64,000 nt of DNA from Jaltomata sinuosa (GCA_003996215.1 QJPP01007587.1:124001-188000); one strand, 5' to 3'. Shown: positions 36,230-49,145, counted from the first letter of the stretch. Notes: generated by a model not told the origin, from the sequence alone. Made by a program: numbers and translations.

Positions 36230-37570
36230 ACTTTCGTCTGTGAAAGTCAAGAAGAAGGGAGTACCTGAAGGCTCAAACAACTACAAATACTGAGCTCGCA
36301 TCTCTCTCTCGGTCTCCCAAGTAGCCTCATCAATCGGATGGTGCCTCCACTAAACCTTAACCACAGGAGTCTCTCTGGACCTCAATCTCCTGACATCTCT
36401 GGCTAGAATGGCTACCGGCTCCTCAACAAAGGTCAAACTCTCATCCAACTGCATTGTATCCCACTGCAACACATGTGACTCATTCGAAACATAACGCCTC
36501 AACATCGATACATGGAAGACTGGATGCATAGCTAAAAACATCGGAGGCAAGGCTAACTAGTAGGCAACACTACCAACTTTCGAAAGAATCTCAAACGGCC
36601 CAATATACCTGGGGCTAAGCTTGCCCCGCCTACCAAATCTCATCACACCCTTCATGGGCGATACACGGAGAAATACCAGGTCACCAACACTGAATTCTAA
36701 AGCACGAAGTCTATGATTTGCATAGCTCTTCTGCCTACTCTAGGTTGCCCAAAGTCTGTCTTGAATCACGCAAACTCGGTCTAAGAAATCACAAAGCAAA
36801 TCTGTACTTTGTGGCCTGGACTCCAAACTATCGAACTAACCCACTGGCGATCTGCAATGCCTACCATACAATGCCTCAAAAGGTGCCATGCCAATACTCG
36901 AATGATAACTATTATTACAAGCAAACTCCGCCAAAGGCACATACTGATCCCATGAACCTCTAAAGTCAAGAATATAGGCCCATAACATATCCTCCAGGAC
37001 CTGGATGGTCCTCTCGGACTGGCCATCTATCTGAGGGTGGAACCCAAGGCTAAGTTGAAGCTCTGTACCTATTTCTCACTGAATAGTCCTCCAGTACTGA
37101 GAGGTGAACTGTTTTCCACGGTCTGAAATGATAGAAGCTGGGACCCCATGCAAATGAACCACCTCACAGAGATAAATCTTAGCCAACCTTTCTGCACTAT
37201 ATGAAGAATGAACTGGCAAAAAGTGTGTAGACTTAGTCAGCCTATCAACAATCACCCAAATAGAATCAAATCCATGAGAAGTGCATGACAACTGAGCTAT
37301 GAAGTCCATAGTGATCCATTTCCACTTCCACTCAGGAATGGGAAGTCTCTGCATCAATCCACCAGGTCTCATGTGTTCAAACTTAACATGCTGACAGTTC
37401 AAGCACCGAGATACAAACTCCATTATGTCTTGCTTCATACCACTCCACTAGTAAAGCTGCCTCAACTCTTTATACATTATATATATGCCTAGATGGATGG
37501 AATATCTAGAACAATGTGCCTCATAGAGAATCAACTAAATCAAATCCCCAACTCTCAAAACACAAAGGCG
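36230..37570 (-). pseudogene. Element B integrase and chromodomain remnant
   Basis: Minus strand, N to C. An HHCC zinc-binding remnant (about 37515-37380, with the Cys pair in CLNCQHVK) is followed by the catalytic core (37438-37076, first Asp in TMDFIAQL, second in IISDRGKQFTSQYW). The core continues in a shifted frame with SERTIQVLEDM-like sequence and the conserved ALYGRHCRSP segment (about 37030-36850). A C-terminal region includes GPFEILSKVG, then HPVFHVSMLRRYV. A chromodomain-like tail (36405-36295, VRRLRSRETPVVKV, an in-frame TAG, then WRHHPIDEATWE) closes it. Chromodomains direct chromovirus insertion to heterochromatin. Frameshifts and stops make it inactive. Confidence 0.85.
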
Positions 37571-37783
37571 ACTATCAAATCTCAGAACACCATCAAAATC
37601 TAAAGTAGCCCTGTTGGCCTCGTCCAGAACAACCTGATCACGAATATCACACAGTCGTTGATCCTCAAATTGATGCTACTAAATCTGATCAACCAAACTA
37701 CACTGGACCCTAATACTGGCAAAAACCCTTGTAAGATCCGATAAATCAAGTCTAATCAAATAGTTAGCCAAGGATTAGATGTC

Positions 37784-38340
37784 CTAGGCCAATGGTCGCT
37801 CCGAAACTGAAAGAGAAGCTAGGCTGCCCATACTCATTGTCTTCTGGCTCAAGGCATCCTCTAGCACATTTGCCTTGCTCAGATAGTACAGAATAGTGAA
37901 GTCATAGTCTTTCAGTAACTCAATCCATCTCTGTTGCCTAGAGTTCAGCTCTCGCTTACTCGTGATGTACTCAAGACTACAGTGATCGGTGAAGATCTCA
38001 CAGTGAACCCCATATAAGTAATGCCTCCAAATCTTGAGCACAAAGACTACCGCCACCAACTCTAAGTCATGAGTGGGGTAGTTGCACTCGTGAGCCTTCA
38101 GCTGTCTCAACGCATAAGCTATCAGAAAACCCTGCTGCATCAACACACAACCAAGACCAACTGGTGAAGCCTCATAAAATATTGAGAAGCTCTGACCCTC
38201 AACTGGCAATGTCAACACTAGAGCTGAAGTCAATAAGTCCCTAAGCCTCTGAAAACTATCCTCGCACTGATCTGACCATTGGAATGGAACATTCTTCCTA
38301 GTCAGCCTAGTCAAAGGTGCTGTTGTAGAAGAAATCCCTC
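37784..38340 (-). pseudogene. Element B RNase H domain remnant
   Basis: A 176-codon open frame (38314-37784) spans the RT-connection and RNase H. FQWSDQCEDSFQRLRDLL is followed by an FYEASPVGLGCVLMQ motif in which the usual catalytic Asp is Glu. It continues with LELVAVVFVLKIWRHYL, IFTDHCSLEYI and DALS near the end. The fold is recognisable, but the first catalytic residue is changed and flanking frames are broken, so activity is unlikely. Confidence 0.85.
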
Positions 38341-39174
38341 AACAAACTGTTTGTAATACCCTACTAACCCAACAAAGTTACGAACCTCGGTAGGAGTAGT
38401 AGGTCTCGGCTAATCACGAACGGCTAAAATCTTTCCTGGATCCACTCTAATCCCATTCTTAGACACCATGTGTCCTAGAAATGTTATTGCCTCAAGCGAA
38501 AACTCGCAGTTTGAGAACTTGGTATAAAGCCGATAATCTCTCAAAGTCTGGAGTATAATCCTCAAGTTCTGCTCATGATCCTCCTCACTCCGCGAGTATA
38601 TCAATATGTTGTCAATAGAGACTATCACAAACAAATCCAAGTCTGGTCTGAGCACCTTGTGCATCAAGTCTATGAAAGTTGTGGGGGCATTGGTCAACCC
38701 AAAAGACATCATCAGGAACTCATAGTGGTCATAACGTGTCCTGAATCCTATCTTAGGGATTTTCTCTACCATAATCCTCAACTAGTGGTAGCCTGACCCC
38801 AAATCTATCTTAGAAAACATGGCAAAACCCTGTAGCTGATCAAATAAGTCATCTATAAGTGGCATCGAATATCTATTCTTCACAATCACCTTATTCAGCT
38901 GCCTATAATCAATACACATCTGCATCGACCTATCTTTCTACTTCATAAACAGAACTAGATCACCCCAAGGCGACACACTCAGCCTAATGAAACCTTTAGC
39001 TAATAAGTCATGAAGCCAATCTTTAAGCTCCCTCAACTCAGCTGGAGCCATACAATATAGAGTAATAGAAATGGGACTGATACCCAGCTCCAACTCAATA
39101 GCAAAGTCAATATCACGCTTAGGTGGAAGGCCTGGCAGGTCGGTCAAAAACACATCAAGGAAGTCACTAACCAT
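38341..39174 (-). pseudogene. Element B reverse transcriptase remnant
   Basis: The N-terminal part (39174-38938) has FLDVFLTDLPGLPPKRDIDF and MAPAELRELK. The middle (38937-38782) continues in another frame, and the core (38781-38410) has FRTRYDHYEFLMMSFGLTNAP. The catalytic YxDD-type box reads SIDNIL (38608-38616), so the second Asp is Asn. TFLGHMVSKNGIRVDP follows. Stops and frameshifts separate the parts. Gypsy-type RT is certain; function is lost. Confidence 0.88.
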
Positions 39175-39234
39175 AGGAATTGACTTAGGAGAAGAAGTGT
39201 CGATGCTAGCATCTCGTACATATGCTAGATAAGT

Positions 39235-39642
39235 CTAACACCCGTGCGAAATCAACTTCCTAGCTCGAAGGCAAGAAATAATCCAAGACGGTGTGCAGCT
39301 AAAAAAACCCTGCCATACAACCAGGGATATGTCGGGTACGGCTATGGTAACAGTCTTGGCATAATAATCCAAAACTGCTCGATGAGGTGATAACCAGTCC
39401 ATGCCTAGAATCATATCAAAATCTAACATATCTATAATCATCAAGTCGGCCCAAGTCTCCAGACCTCCAATAGCTATCACATAGGATCTCACAATCCAAT
39501 CTACTACTAAAGAATCGCCTACTGGGGTAGAAACAGATACATGAATAGATAATGGCTCACTAGCCAACCCCAAACAAGGCACAAAGTAGGCAGATATATA
39601 TGAGCATGTAGAACCAGGAACAAAGCTAAAGTTGACTGGCAA
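39235..39642 (-). pseudogene. Element B retropepsin-like protease remnant
   Basis: A 135-codon frame matches the gypsy protease. The active-site D-[ST]-G-[ST] segment reads FVPGSTCSYIS (about 39610-39621), so the catalytic Asp is Val. The later DMLDFDMILGMDWLSPHRA motif is well kept. Inactive by residue change. Confidence 0.8.
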
Positions 39643-39669
39643 CAGACATAAATCATACTTGTGATCACC

Positions 39670-41203
39670 ATATCTGAGGCCTTTTCCTCTGGCCTACCTG
39701 GGACTATATAGAACTATCACCAACCACCACTTGATCGATCACGATCCCTACCACTTGTACTGCCATGCTGGGCACCATCTCTTCTCTGAATACCACCTCC
39801 TCTAACTGGTGGTTGCACTGCTCTGAGAGTCTGAGCCAACTGAGCGGTTGGCCGAACTGGACCCTACTGGGTGCATTATCTGGCATAGTAACCCATGATG
39901 CCATACTCATAGCATGACCTTGATGGCCCACCCTATCGATACAAACTCGCTGAACTGGTATGGCCACTACAACCTGATACCCTAGAAGTTATACCCCAAG
40001 AAGATTGACCATTATAACCATGATAACCACTATGACCCTGATCAAACTGAGGCCCACCTGAAGCCTGAAGTGATGCCTGAACTGGCCGGCTAGACTGACC
40101 CTAATGTTGTTGTGGCTGACACTCTTGGCCCCACTCGCCTGAACCTTTACCACCGAAAGAGGAACCACTGTAACTTCCCTAGTAGTGTGGCCTCTTATCT
40201 ATGGCCCTGGGATCATGATGATGCAAGTCCTCCATAGTACAGACATGGTATGCTATAGCCTGGAATGGTCGCCCACTGGAAACTAGTATCTCGACAGTTT
40301 TTCGAAGCTCGATCCTCAACCCCCAAATAAACCAGCAAACCCTGTTTGGCTCTATAGGAATGATCATAGCCCCAAATAGAGCCAACTGGTGAAAATTGTT
40401 CTCATACTCGGATATGGACATATATCCCTGCATCAGTCTGGTAAACTGCTCCCTACGATGCTCGTGGTCACTCTGAGGTAAAAACTTGGCCATAAAGGCC
40501 TCATAAAACTCTCTCCAAGTCAACTGAGGAGATTGAGACGGTCTGCAAGCTACCTTGGCCCTCCACCATAGCTTAGCTGGGCCCTTCAACTAATAAGTAG
40601 TGTAGCCAAACCCGTGAGTATCCAACAACCCAAGATGGTGAAGCATCTCCTCACAAGTCGGAATAAAATCATAAGTATCCTGATCGGGAGCACCAGAGAA
40701 CCTCGGCAGAGACAATCTCAAAAACCTGTGAAAAGCCTTCTGCTTTGACTCTATCATAACTGGGAGAGGAGCAAGAGGCTGAGCAACTATAGGTACTGGA
40801 AGAACCTCTGCACAGGGAGTTGCAGTAGCAGGCTGTGATCCTGAACTCTGAGCACCCAGGGCATCCCCCTGAGCGGATGTCTGTGTCACATCTGAAGGCT
40901 GACCCTCAATCATACCTAGTAACTGTAGAAGCAAACCCCAAATATCTGACGAAGGAGCTGGGGCTGGTGCAGATATAGATGTTGTGCTGACCCTGGTGGC
41001 ACCTGGGTTGTCCCTGAGTCCATGGGCTACTGCTCTGGGACTAACTCAGGATTAATCTCAACCCCAGAAGCTCTTACTGGTGCTGTTTCTCGGGAACGTC
41101 CTCGGCCTCTACCCCTATGACCACCCCGGCCCCTAGTTAGAGTCAGGTGTGATGGTGTCGAAGGCTCACCCTCACCCACTGTTGAAGATCCCGTACGAGC
41201 CAT
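39670..41203 (-). pseudogene. Element B gag remnant
   Basis: The start is taken at the ATG 41203 (MARTGSSTVGEGEP, then an RGRGGHRGRGRGR stretch), about 200 bp inside the primer site. The frame breaks before 40934. 40934-40590 carries a Pro/Gln/Ala-rich part ending in RFLRLSLPRFSGAPDQDTYDF. 40589-40179 is the retrotransposon gag core (KLWWRAK, WREFYEAFMAKFLPQS, FTRLMQGYMSISEYENNF). The zinc knuckle near 39900 is degenerate (VGHQGH kept, Cys partly lost). Confidence 0.82.
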
Positions 41204-41400
41204 CTATGGAAAAGTGAACTAGAACAAATGAGATTCTAAGAAACCATCTAGGATAAGACGCATGATATAGAAGTAAGAGAAGATCCATGTTTCTTAAAAT
41301 GCCACTGTCGCCTCTCAAAGATTGAGCATGAAAGTCTCCACCCCGATCCACATGTCTCTACTAGAAATTGGCTCCTATACTGATGACACCGATGAATATA

Positions 41401-41413
41401 GGCTCTGATACCA
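41401..41413 (-). promoter_or_regulatory. Primer binding site of element B (tRNA-iMet type)
   Basis: GGCTCTGATACCA on the plus strand, three bases inside the right LTR. Complement pairs with initiator Met tRNA. Confidence 0.9.
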
Positions 41414-41416
41414 AGC

Positions 41417-43972
41417 TGTCACAACCCGATTTCTCAGATCATGATTGCACTTACAACCCCTATGTAGGTAAACCAATCCCTGTAGCCCAAAATGGTTAGT
41501 AATGGGACACCAGCAAACTAAGCATGCGGAAGAGGCAATATAAGCAGAAGCAAGATAGAGAAGTAGAGAAACAGAACAAACAGAATACATATATATAGAG
41601 AGAGAAAACTAAACCATTCCACGACCTGGTATCACAGTATAAGAGCTGCTACAAAATATACAGAGTACAAGAGGGTACAAAATAGAAATATACAATTGTC
41701 TCTGAATAGCAAAAGAGTACATGGTACAAAAGAAGAGATAAAAGTCAAGCCCCGATTATCAGAAGCTCACCCTAAGTCTCGGATGTCTAGAGGCACTGCA
41801 CGAGTCTGCACGCGATCAACAGTGATAGCTCACACTAGAATCTACACCAGAAGATACAGAAGTATAGTATGAGCACCAATTGCAAAGCAACGGGTATCAG
41901 TAGGCATCATAGATCGACTGAGTGCATCTAAGATATAAAAGTAGTATATAGCATATATGAGAGAAAGTAGTCATAAAACAATCAAGGAAAGCACACGAAA
42001 ACTAGCACAGAAAGGAGAAAAAGAGAATACAAACACATCATGTTAGCCACAGAAGAAATAGATATCACAGAACACAGGTGGAAGGTTAGAGAACGCACCT
42101 GGATCCTTGGTATACCAGTAACCTCAAATAAAAAAGGAGGGAGGGAAGGCACTAAGTGTAAACATGATTGAAATATAACTCACAAGGTAAGGATGATCCA
42201 CTAATAAACCACAAGTAGCTACAATATGGACAGGTACTACAAAAAGAGTAAGTAAACTAATATATCTACAGATCCAACAGGTGCCCATACACCCGAGGGC
42301 CACATACAAGTGAAAACAAACACTCCGGTATCCATACTATCGAAGCGTACACTCAATAAATAGCAAACAAGGGTGGAATCGAATATAAAATGCATGATAT
42401 GGTATAATATGCTCAGAAGTGTCAGTGGTACCGTATGCACCTCCTCTGGCTCCCATAGGCCCAGCAAGTAGGACCCATAAAAGGCTTTCCTCGTGTACCT
42501 CTACTACCCTGTATACCCCTCATTCGGCACTCTCAGTCTGCATCCTCTAGTCTAGATCGACAAGGTTCATAGAGGTCTCCGCCACCACTTACAACTCTCA
42601 ATATCGCAATAATAGTGCCCGAACTCGAACAGGTCTAAAATGAGTGGAAACAGCAAGTCTAGCGCTCTGACCTAGCCAAGCCTAGTATAGTTTCAAAATC
42701 AGTAGTAAATCATGTCTAGCACTCTGGCCTAGTTGAGTCTAGAATCAGTGTGAAAACCATTTCAAAACCACTTTTACTCCAAGGATATCCATAAAATAGT
42801 TTAAATCCATTCATAGCTATTTATATAGAAAATGGTCCCTCGAGGCCATGCAATGTTAGAAAAACTGGTGATAACTTGGCCTGTAGCCATTATAGTAGTA
42901 AATCAAATGCAGAAAACCCCTTTTGCATTATATGATTATATCAACCTACCGACCTTGCACAAGCTCAATCCACTCTACAACATAGATAACCAGTACTATA
43001 ATCACAAATAAATGTCTGAGACTCATGGACATTCCCAAATATCCCACCATTTATGGTCCATAGTCATAAACGAAGGCCACACGGGGCTATAAGGTTAATA
43101 CTACACCATGAAATCAACTACTAAAGCGAACATATGAAATGTAACGGACAAATAGAAAGCGGACTAGATCTGGAGTGCCAACCTAGTAAACCCAATCTAA
43201 AGATGTTAAATAGTATAATTATAGCCTATATATGCAAAATCTAAGATAGGGAAGTCATAACCTACTTGGCGTCCGACGAATGGTTGCTGGAAAGCCAAGG
43301 CCCAAGCCCGAACTGCTCCAAGAAACTCTGAACAGCTAACACACTATCAAGAATATAATCTACGCATTAAAATAAATCTTATGATACCCATATTGCTAAA
43401 AGTTTAGCCGAAACAAAATCTGGGTCCAAAGTAGGCCCAAGGGCCCCGCAACCCAAATCTGGAAACAAAAATACTATAATAATCCCAACGCTACCACGAA
43501 CTCATACCCCAAAATTGGGAATAATTCAATCAAGGAAAGAGCCTAAAATAGCCCAGAGAAGAAGGGGGAGATAACATGCAAAAATTTAACATAATTCAGA
43601 ATGAAAACAGAGAATTACATACCACAGAGGAAGGAAATAAGGTCCATGAGGTGAAACCGATGCCTCAATGAATAAACAGAACCAACAATTAGCTACAACA
43701 AGGGAGACAACCCCAAGCTAAGTCAAAAAGGCTTTAATGAAGTTTTGCCATGGCTAAGAAGAAGAAATTTGGGGGAGAAGACTTACCAATGAAGAGGGAA
43801 ATGAGAATGTCTGCCAATTGATGAATTCCCAATGCTAGAAACTGATTTAGAGCAACTTTTAGGAGAGTGGAACAGTTTTAGAGTGAGAGGAAATGAGAGA
43901 AAATGGCTGAAAATTCGATAAGAAAGCTATTTATATTGCAGGTTACAGACCAGGGCTATCGTGATAGCCTGA
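41417..43972 (-). repeat. Element B 5' LTR, downstream part
   Basis: Starts TGTCACAACCCGATTTCTC and follows 32686-35320 closely, with the shared block near 41900 and the TATA box at 43928-43935. It breaks off at 43972 where element C begins and resumes at 53893. Open frames in it (41375-41590, 42124-42467) are non-coding. Confidence 0.88.
43928..43935 (-). promoter_or_regulatory. TATA box of element B 5' LTR, cut off from its upstream array
   Basis: TATTTATA on plus, TATAAATA on the element strand, identical to 35285-35292. Element C begins 38 bp upstream, separating it from the palindrome array now at 53897 onward. Confidence 0.65.
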
Positions 43973-45477
43973 TGATAATGCTCAAGTAACACTCTCCATA
44001 TGGAGGTGAAGGCGATCGTTAAGCAAAACAAAATTTATAATTCCCGACGGGAGTCGGGGTTGATTCCACAGAGAATGGTAGAGTTGCCTAAAGGATTATC
44101 GTATATCAATCACCAATAGAGTTAATGTTCAAATAACAAGAAAAGTAAAAAGGGGAAAATTGGGGAATTGGAAAATTTGTCGCAACTCGCAATTCAAGCA
44201 AAGCAATAAAGTAAATGTGGTTTGTATAAAGAGAGAGGATGACTAGGGGTATGCTTCTTATGGGATTCAAAAATGGGTCAAGGTACTTGCTCAATTACAT
44301 AAATTCTTGCTAAACAACATGGGTAGTGTTGGTTTTAAGCATGAATGTTAATCTTTCGATCTCATAAACATATATCCAATGGTCTTTGTTCAAGCACCAT
44401 GGTCTTATCATCAAACAACCAACATAGGCTTGGGCAAGTCACACTATATATAGCTTAGACTCTTAAATGGGTGTTTCCGGCGAATTGAGCTATTTCTAGC
44501 CTCAATCTAAATGGTATCCCAAGTACCTTCTAGTGAATTCTCATCCAAAATTATGAACCTCTTTCTCAAGCAAGAACACAATCAAGTAATTTCAATCAAT
44601 GTTTGCAACCATTAATTTTAGAGTTAAAACATGGAGAATTCACTAGACCCATATCAATTTAGCAATTATAAACACAAATAAGCAAGACCCATACCCATTA
44701 ATCAAGCACCCATCATTCACATACCCCTAGACAAGGAGACTTAGCCACTCATGCTAAAGGAATAAGAAGCAATACCAAGTGGGTGATTCAAATTTCTTTT
44801 CATTAATGGAAGACGTTTCCAATATCCAAGCTTAATTTACAAAACGAAGGTGAATCCAAGGTTGAAGATGGAGAGAATTGAGTGAAACTCTCTATCTTAC
44901 CTTGGGAGAGAAAACTTGTTCAACAATATTCTCAAAAACTATTCAAAACTGTCAAAACTATGCCTAAATTGGGTTTTAGAAGGTTCCCAAATCATCACAT
45001 AAAAGTGGACAAATGCTCCTCAGGAGCTATGTGTCGTGACGTGCATTTTCGCATATCTTGTTGTGCGCATCACACAGCTCCACCTTAGTAGACCAATGAC
45101 TCCAGCTAATCTTCAGGTGTTGTGTTAAGTGGGGTGCAGATCACACCAGGCATTGTGTGTGTCGCACGGCGGTCGCACCCCTTAGCAAATTCTTTTTTTC
45201 TTTTCTGAGCTTCATGCAGAGGGAGGTGCGAAATGCACCAAGCATTATGCGGGTTGCACGATAGCCACACCTTCTGGCAGAATCTTTATCTCACTTGATC
45301 AACTTCACACTTCAACTCTTTTTGAGCTCTTTTAGGTCCAATTTCTTATTTTCTACTTTTGACCAAGAGTACTTGCATTCACATCAATAAAGGTCATAAG
45401 AATCTCTAAATCTTATCAAAATATAGCAATAATTCATGATTAAAGGCTCAATAAGTTAGTGGATTATCGACTTATCA
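43973..45477 (-). repeat. Element C 3' LTR
   Basis: 1505 bp, TGATAATG...CTTATCA. Very similar along its length to 52387-53892. Includes a GC-rich palindromic section at 45010-45290. Confidence 0.9.
45010..45290. promoter_or_regulatory. Palindrome section (GTGCG-n-CGCAC type) in element C left LTR
   Basis: Contains GTGTGTGTCGCAC, GTGCGCATCACAC, GGTGCGAAATGCACC and related dyads. About 190-470 bp from the LTR start in element orientation, comparable to arrays in the other LTRs. No strong TATA could be fixed here. Confidence 0.5.
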
Positions 45478-47768
45478 AACTCCCAAACTTGAACTATTGC
45501 TTGCCCTCAAGCAAGATACTCACAAGGTAAGGAATGAATTATGCTCTAAAACTCAGTCAAGGCACAAAAGATTAATCTATTCTAAAACTAAGAAAAATAA
45601 TAAATAAAAGACTCAAACGAAAGAGTCAACAACCATGCTTATCTCAATTGGACCACCACATTATCAAGGCAAGCTCTTATTTCAAAACTTTTATCAAAAG
45701 GACTTCATATCACATTCAAATCAACGGAATTCTTCATTCAAAACAAGATATTAAGCTCCTCAAGTCTTTGGCATGGACCATCAAGGTTTGCCTTGAGATT
45801 CGCCACACAACTTGTCTCATTCATTCCTCTCAATTGAAATAGAGACTTTATGCTTCAATCGGAGTGCATGATGCCACTCACCACAAGAGAAAATTCCACT
45901 CACAATCATGCAATTCACCATACAAGGGATTATAAGAGAACCACGAAGACTTTCACTCTCTCAAGGAAGTTTAAGTGCACACATGTCAAACCATAGGCTT
46001 GCCCTTCATGTAAATTGCCACTAATGTAGAGTGACCAAGCTCGAAATCACTAAGGACTTGCGGGTCACGATGTTGACTAGGGCTAAGGTGAGGATTTCAT
46101 TTGGCTCAAGTGACTACACCTCCCTAGTGCTCTTTGTATCATTTCAAACACCGCTCACATTTTTGAACTTTAATTTCACCTTATTTCTCCCTTACACAAC
46201 CCAAGCTTCTCCCTTCAATATTGATCATACAACCTCCTTATATCACCTTCACTTGGTAGCACCAATTCTTTTCAAATAATTTTGCTCATTGTAATTGGTC
46301 TTTTGGAGCAATTTTCAATTTAACATATGGTGCTACCTTGTGCTTGAAGTGCATTCCTTTTTTTCTCCACATTGAGTACATACACCCCCCCAACTTAGGA
46401 TTTTGCCTATGTTTCAATTCGCTCCCAAACTTAGGCTTTTAGCCTATGTTTCATTTTTGAGTCACTAGGGAAGATGGGTGCAAGAATAGAGATTCCAAAA
46501 AGGGTCAAGGTGTTAACAAGGTATCAAAGAAAGGTCACAAGATCAAAAGGGTTCAGTATGATAGATGTCAAGGGAAGTCATTTGGGTGAAGTGGCTATTC
46601 AAAAAGGGCCTAAGATCATTTTCTAAGCTCAGTCGCATCTAGAATTTTGCCTTGAATCACAATCGGGGCAAGTTCTAGACTAAAATGCATGCACAAGAAT
46701 CAATGGATAGTCTCACCACACAAGGCATAACATCACAAGAACCTTCCACATTAGTCTCAAAATTAGTTGGGACAAATGACTTTTGACAAGCTATTTTGAG
46801 TTCATTACACACTTGTTTGTGAATTGATCAAGCCAAACCGAGAGTGTGCAAGTCATGACAAGAGAATGCTTTCCTCAAAATTCATTTTCCCTCTTTCCTA
46901 AATTTTCAAAAACTTCTTGCTAAGAAAATTTTTGGTGGGTCTATTTTGGGACAAGCAAAGCACGGACTCAAATGAAAACTAAAACTTGATATTTTCTCTT
47001 AGAGTCACCTCTCAATCTATCATAGGAAAACACCAACCCAGTTCAACACAAAAATAAAAGAAAAAGAAAAATAAAGAAAATATTTGCTCCTTGGGAAAAA
47101 ACCGTGGTATTAAGAAAACTCTTGGAGTTTATTGCTAATATAGTATTAACAAGGCGATTAGAAAATCAAGCGCTCATGAATCATTTGAAAATAAGCCTCG
47201 GTATAGGCCCTTAGTACATTTACAAGGTACGGGTAGTGAAACAATGGCATTGTGTAGGACTAACCCGTCACACAATCAAAATTAAAAATATCAAGCTCAG
47301 CGAGGGCATAATTAAAATATCAAAACATAATAAAAAGGCCCGGCAAGGGAAATATCATCACAATCATCCAACATGCCCAACAAGGGCCAAATAAAAATCT
47401 AGCAAAGGAAAATAAATGTCAAGGCCCAACAAGGGCAATAAGGAACAATATCTCAAGCCTAAAATGGGCAACCAAATCAAATAAACACCCCTTTCCCCCA
47501 TAAAAAAAGCATTGCCCTTAATTCTTTAAGCTCAAGTAAAGAAAGAAGGGGTGCAACAACTCTCTGGAGGACTATGCCTCATCATCATCCGCTGCCTCTG
47601 CACTAGTGCCTACACCACCCTTTCAGGAGTGCAAAGTGATTGTCGACTCTCTAAGAACCCGCTGAAACTCTGGGATCTGATCATCATCCAGCTCTGCCTC
47701 ATCCTCATCATAAGCTGCAAGCAAGTTATCCAAAGTACCGAGAGTATGCCGTGGTGTGGGCATGGCAC
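45478..47768 (-). other. Element C 3' non-coding region with polypurine tract
   Basis: Minus strand ending AAGTTTGGGAGTT immediately before the LTR (45478-45490 on plus) is a typical polypurine tract for Athila/Tat-type elements. A short Leu/Asp-like stretch (TTGCTTGAGGGCAAGCAA) precedes it and can fold back on itself. The remaining 2.2 kb holds no recognisable coding; pol would be expected here in an autonomous element. Open frames at 46031-46279 and 47551-47967 on plus look like chance. Confidence 0.7.
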
Positions 47769-49054
47769 TCAAATCTGCCTCCTCAACTGGAGCCTTTCTC
47801 TTAGCCTTGTCATATCCTTCTGGATTGCCTTGACGGACCCCTCAATGACATCCACCCTATGGAAGAGTTTGGTAACATTGTCAACCACTCCCTTGATGGC
47901 CTTCTTGACAGCCTTGCCAATCAACTCGGGTAACCTATTCGCCAAATCATTCAACTGCCTCTCATGATTATAGGTTTTTTCCACCATGTCTTGGAGACCA
48001 CTTTTGGTCAATGGCTCTCTAGGTGTAGTAGCTGATAGGGTAGGTGCTTTTGAGGCTGCCTGAGATGGAGAGGAAGTATGTGCTTCAGTATCAGAGTCAT
48101 CAACCTCAACCTCCTTAGAGGCTCCATTCTGTACCTCTTGAACCTAGGAGCATCCTTGTCTGTTTTCCTGTCCAAGTCAATCACACCAATAACATTGGTA
48201 ACCTTGTTACAGCTGAAGTAGGGGATATTAACCTTAGCACAAAGCTTGCTAATAAGCAATGAAAGGGGGAATGAATCACCACCCCTGTGTGCTTTTCTCC
48301 TTATTACCATGGCCGCGATTTTTTCAAAGTTGACATGTTCTCCTACTATAATAGCGGCAATCAGAATGGCCCCATCCTGGGTTATCTTCTGATCATTCTG
48401 TAAGGGCAGGAATCAGATGCAGACAAGGTCATACAAGAGGCAGGCTTCAAAGTACAAGGTCTTTCTCAGAATATCAACCCCCATAGTGGCCTAGATAAGA
48501 GTGTTAGGAGCAAGAATACGAGCAGTCTCTTTATACGACTTTGGTTTGGCAGTCAACTTAGCCAAGAGTGCGGGTGCAGTCTCGGTTGGGTGACTCCAAT
48601 AAATGGCATTTATGGCAGCTGGAGTGATGAGAACTTTCTTGCCCCAAATGATGACTGAATCCAAGTTAGGGAACTTCTCCACGTTCCCTTTATAGACTTT
48701 ATAATCCTGCATGGCTTGGTAGACAGCAAAGAACTCCCAAACTACCTCCTCGTAGTACCCTTTGGGTATATCTTGGAATGGTTCATACTCTCAGTCGGCG
48801 AACTATTTGTGGATATTGGGTAGCTCCACCCCGACCGCAGCCAAGTTGAAGCTCTGATTCTTGTTTAAGGTTCTTTTCCTATCACGATCATAGAGGGCCT
48901 TCATGCCCTCAACCCTAAAACGAAATCTTGCCTCTTCCACGGCTGATAGTTTCTTTTGGTTGTTCCCTGTGTTTCCCCTACTAGAAGATATAGTCTGCAC
49001 ATGGAGATTGTGAGTACTCAAAGTAAAAGCAAAATCTTTTTGTATTTTTGACAT
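47769..49054 (-). pseudogene. Element C extra ORF: plant transposon-domain protein, broken
   Basis: Starts at ATG 49054 (MSKIQKDFAFTL). One reading frame continues through four in-frame stops (TAG 48803-48805, TGA 48791-48793, TAG 48491-48493, TGA 48413-48415), then shifts frame near 48130 and ends at 47769. Recognisable parts are a basic N-terminus (EEARFRFRVEGMKALYDRDR), the central region (YEPFQDIPKGYYEEVVWEFF, NLDSVIIWGKKVLITPAAIN), a domain seen in many 'putative plant transposon protein' entries, an acidic/Ser linker, and a C-terminal amphipathic coiled-coil-like stretch. Function is unknown. It sits where pol is expected and has its own leader-like sequence upstream. Confidence 0.65.
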
Positions 49055-49145
49055 ATGTGACAGAAGAAAAGCTAAAAAGAAGTTACCTAGATAAAAAGAA
49101 CGAAATGCAAAGAAGAAGAAAAACAAAATAGGTGACTGATAGCTC

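Noticed and set aside
45478..47768. Hidden pol in the element C 3' region
   Set aside because: No RT, RNase H or integrase motif found in any frame on either strand by eye; only non-coding sequence and the polypurine tract were recognised.
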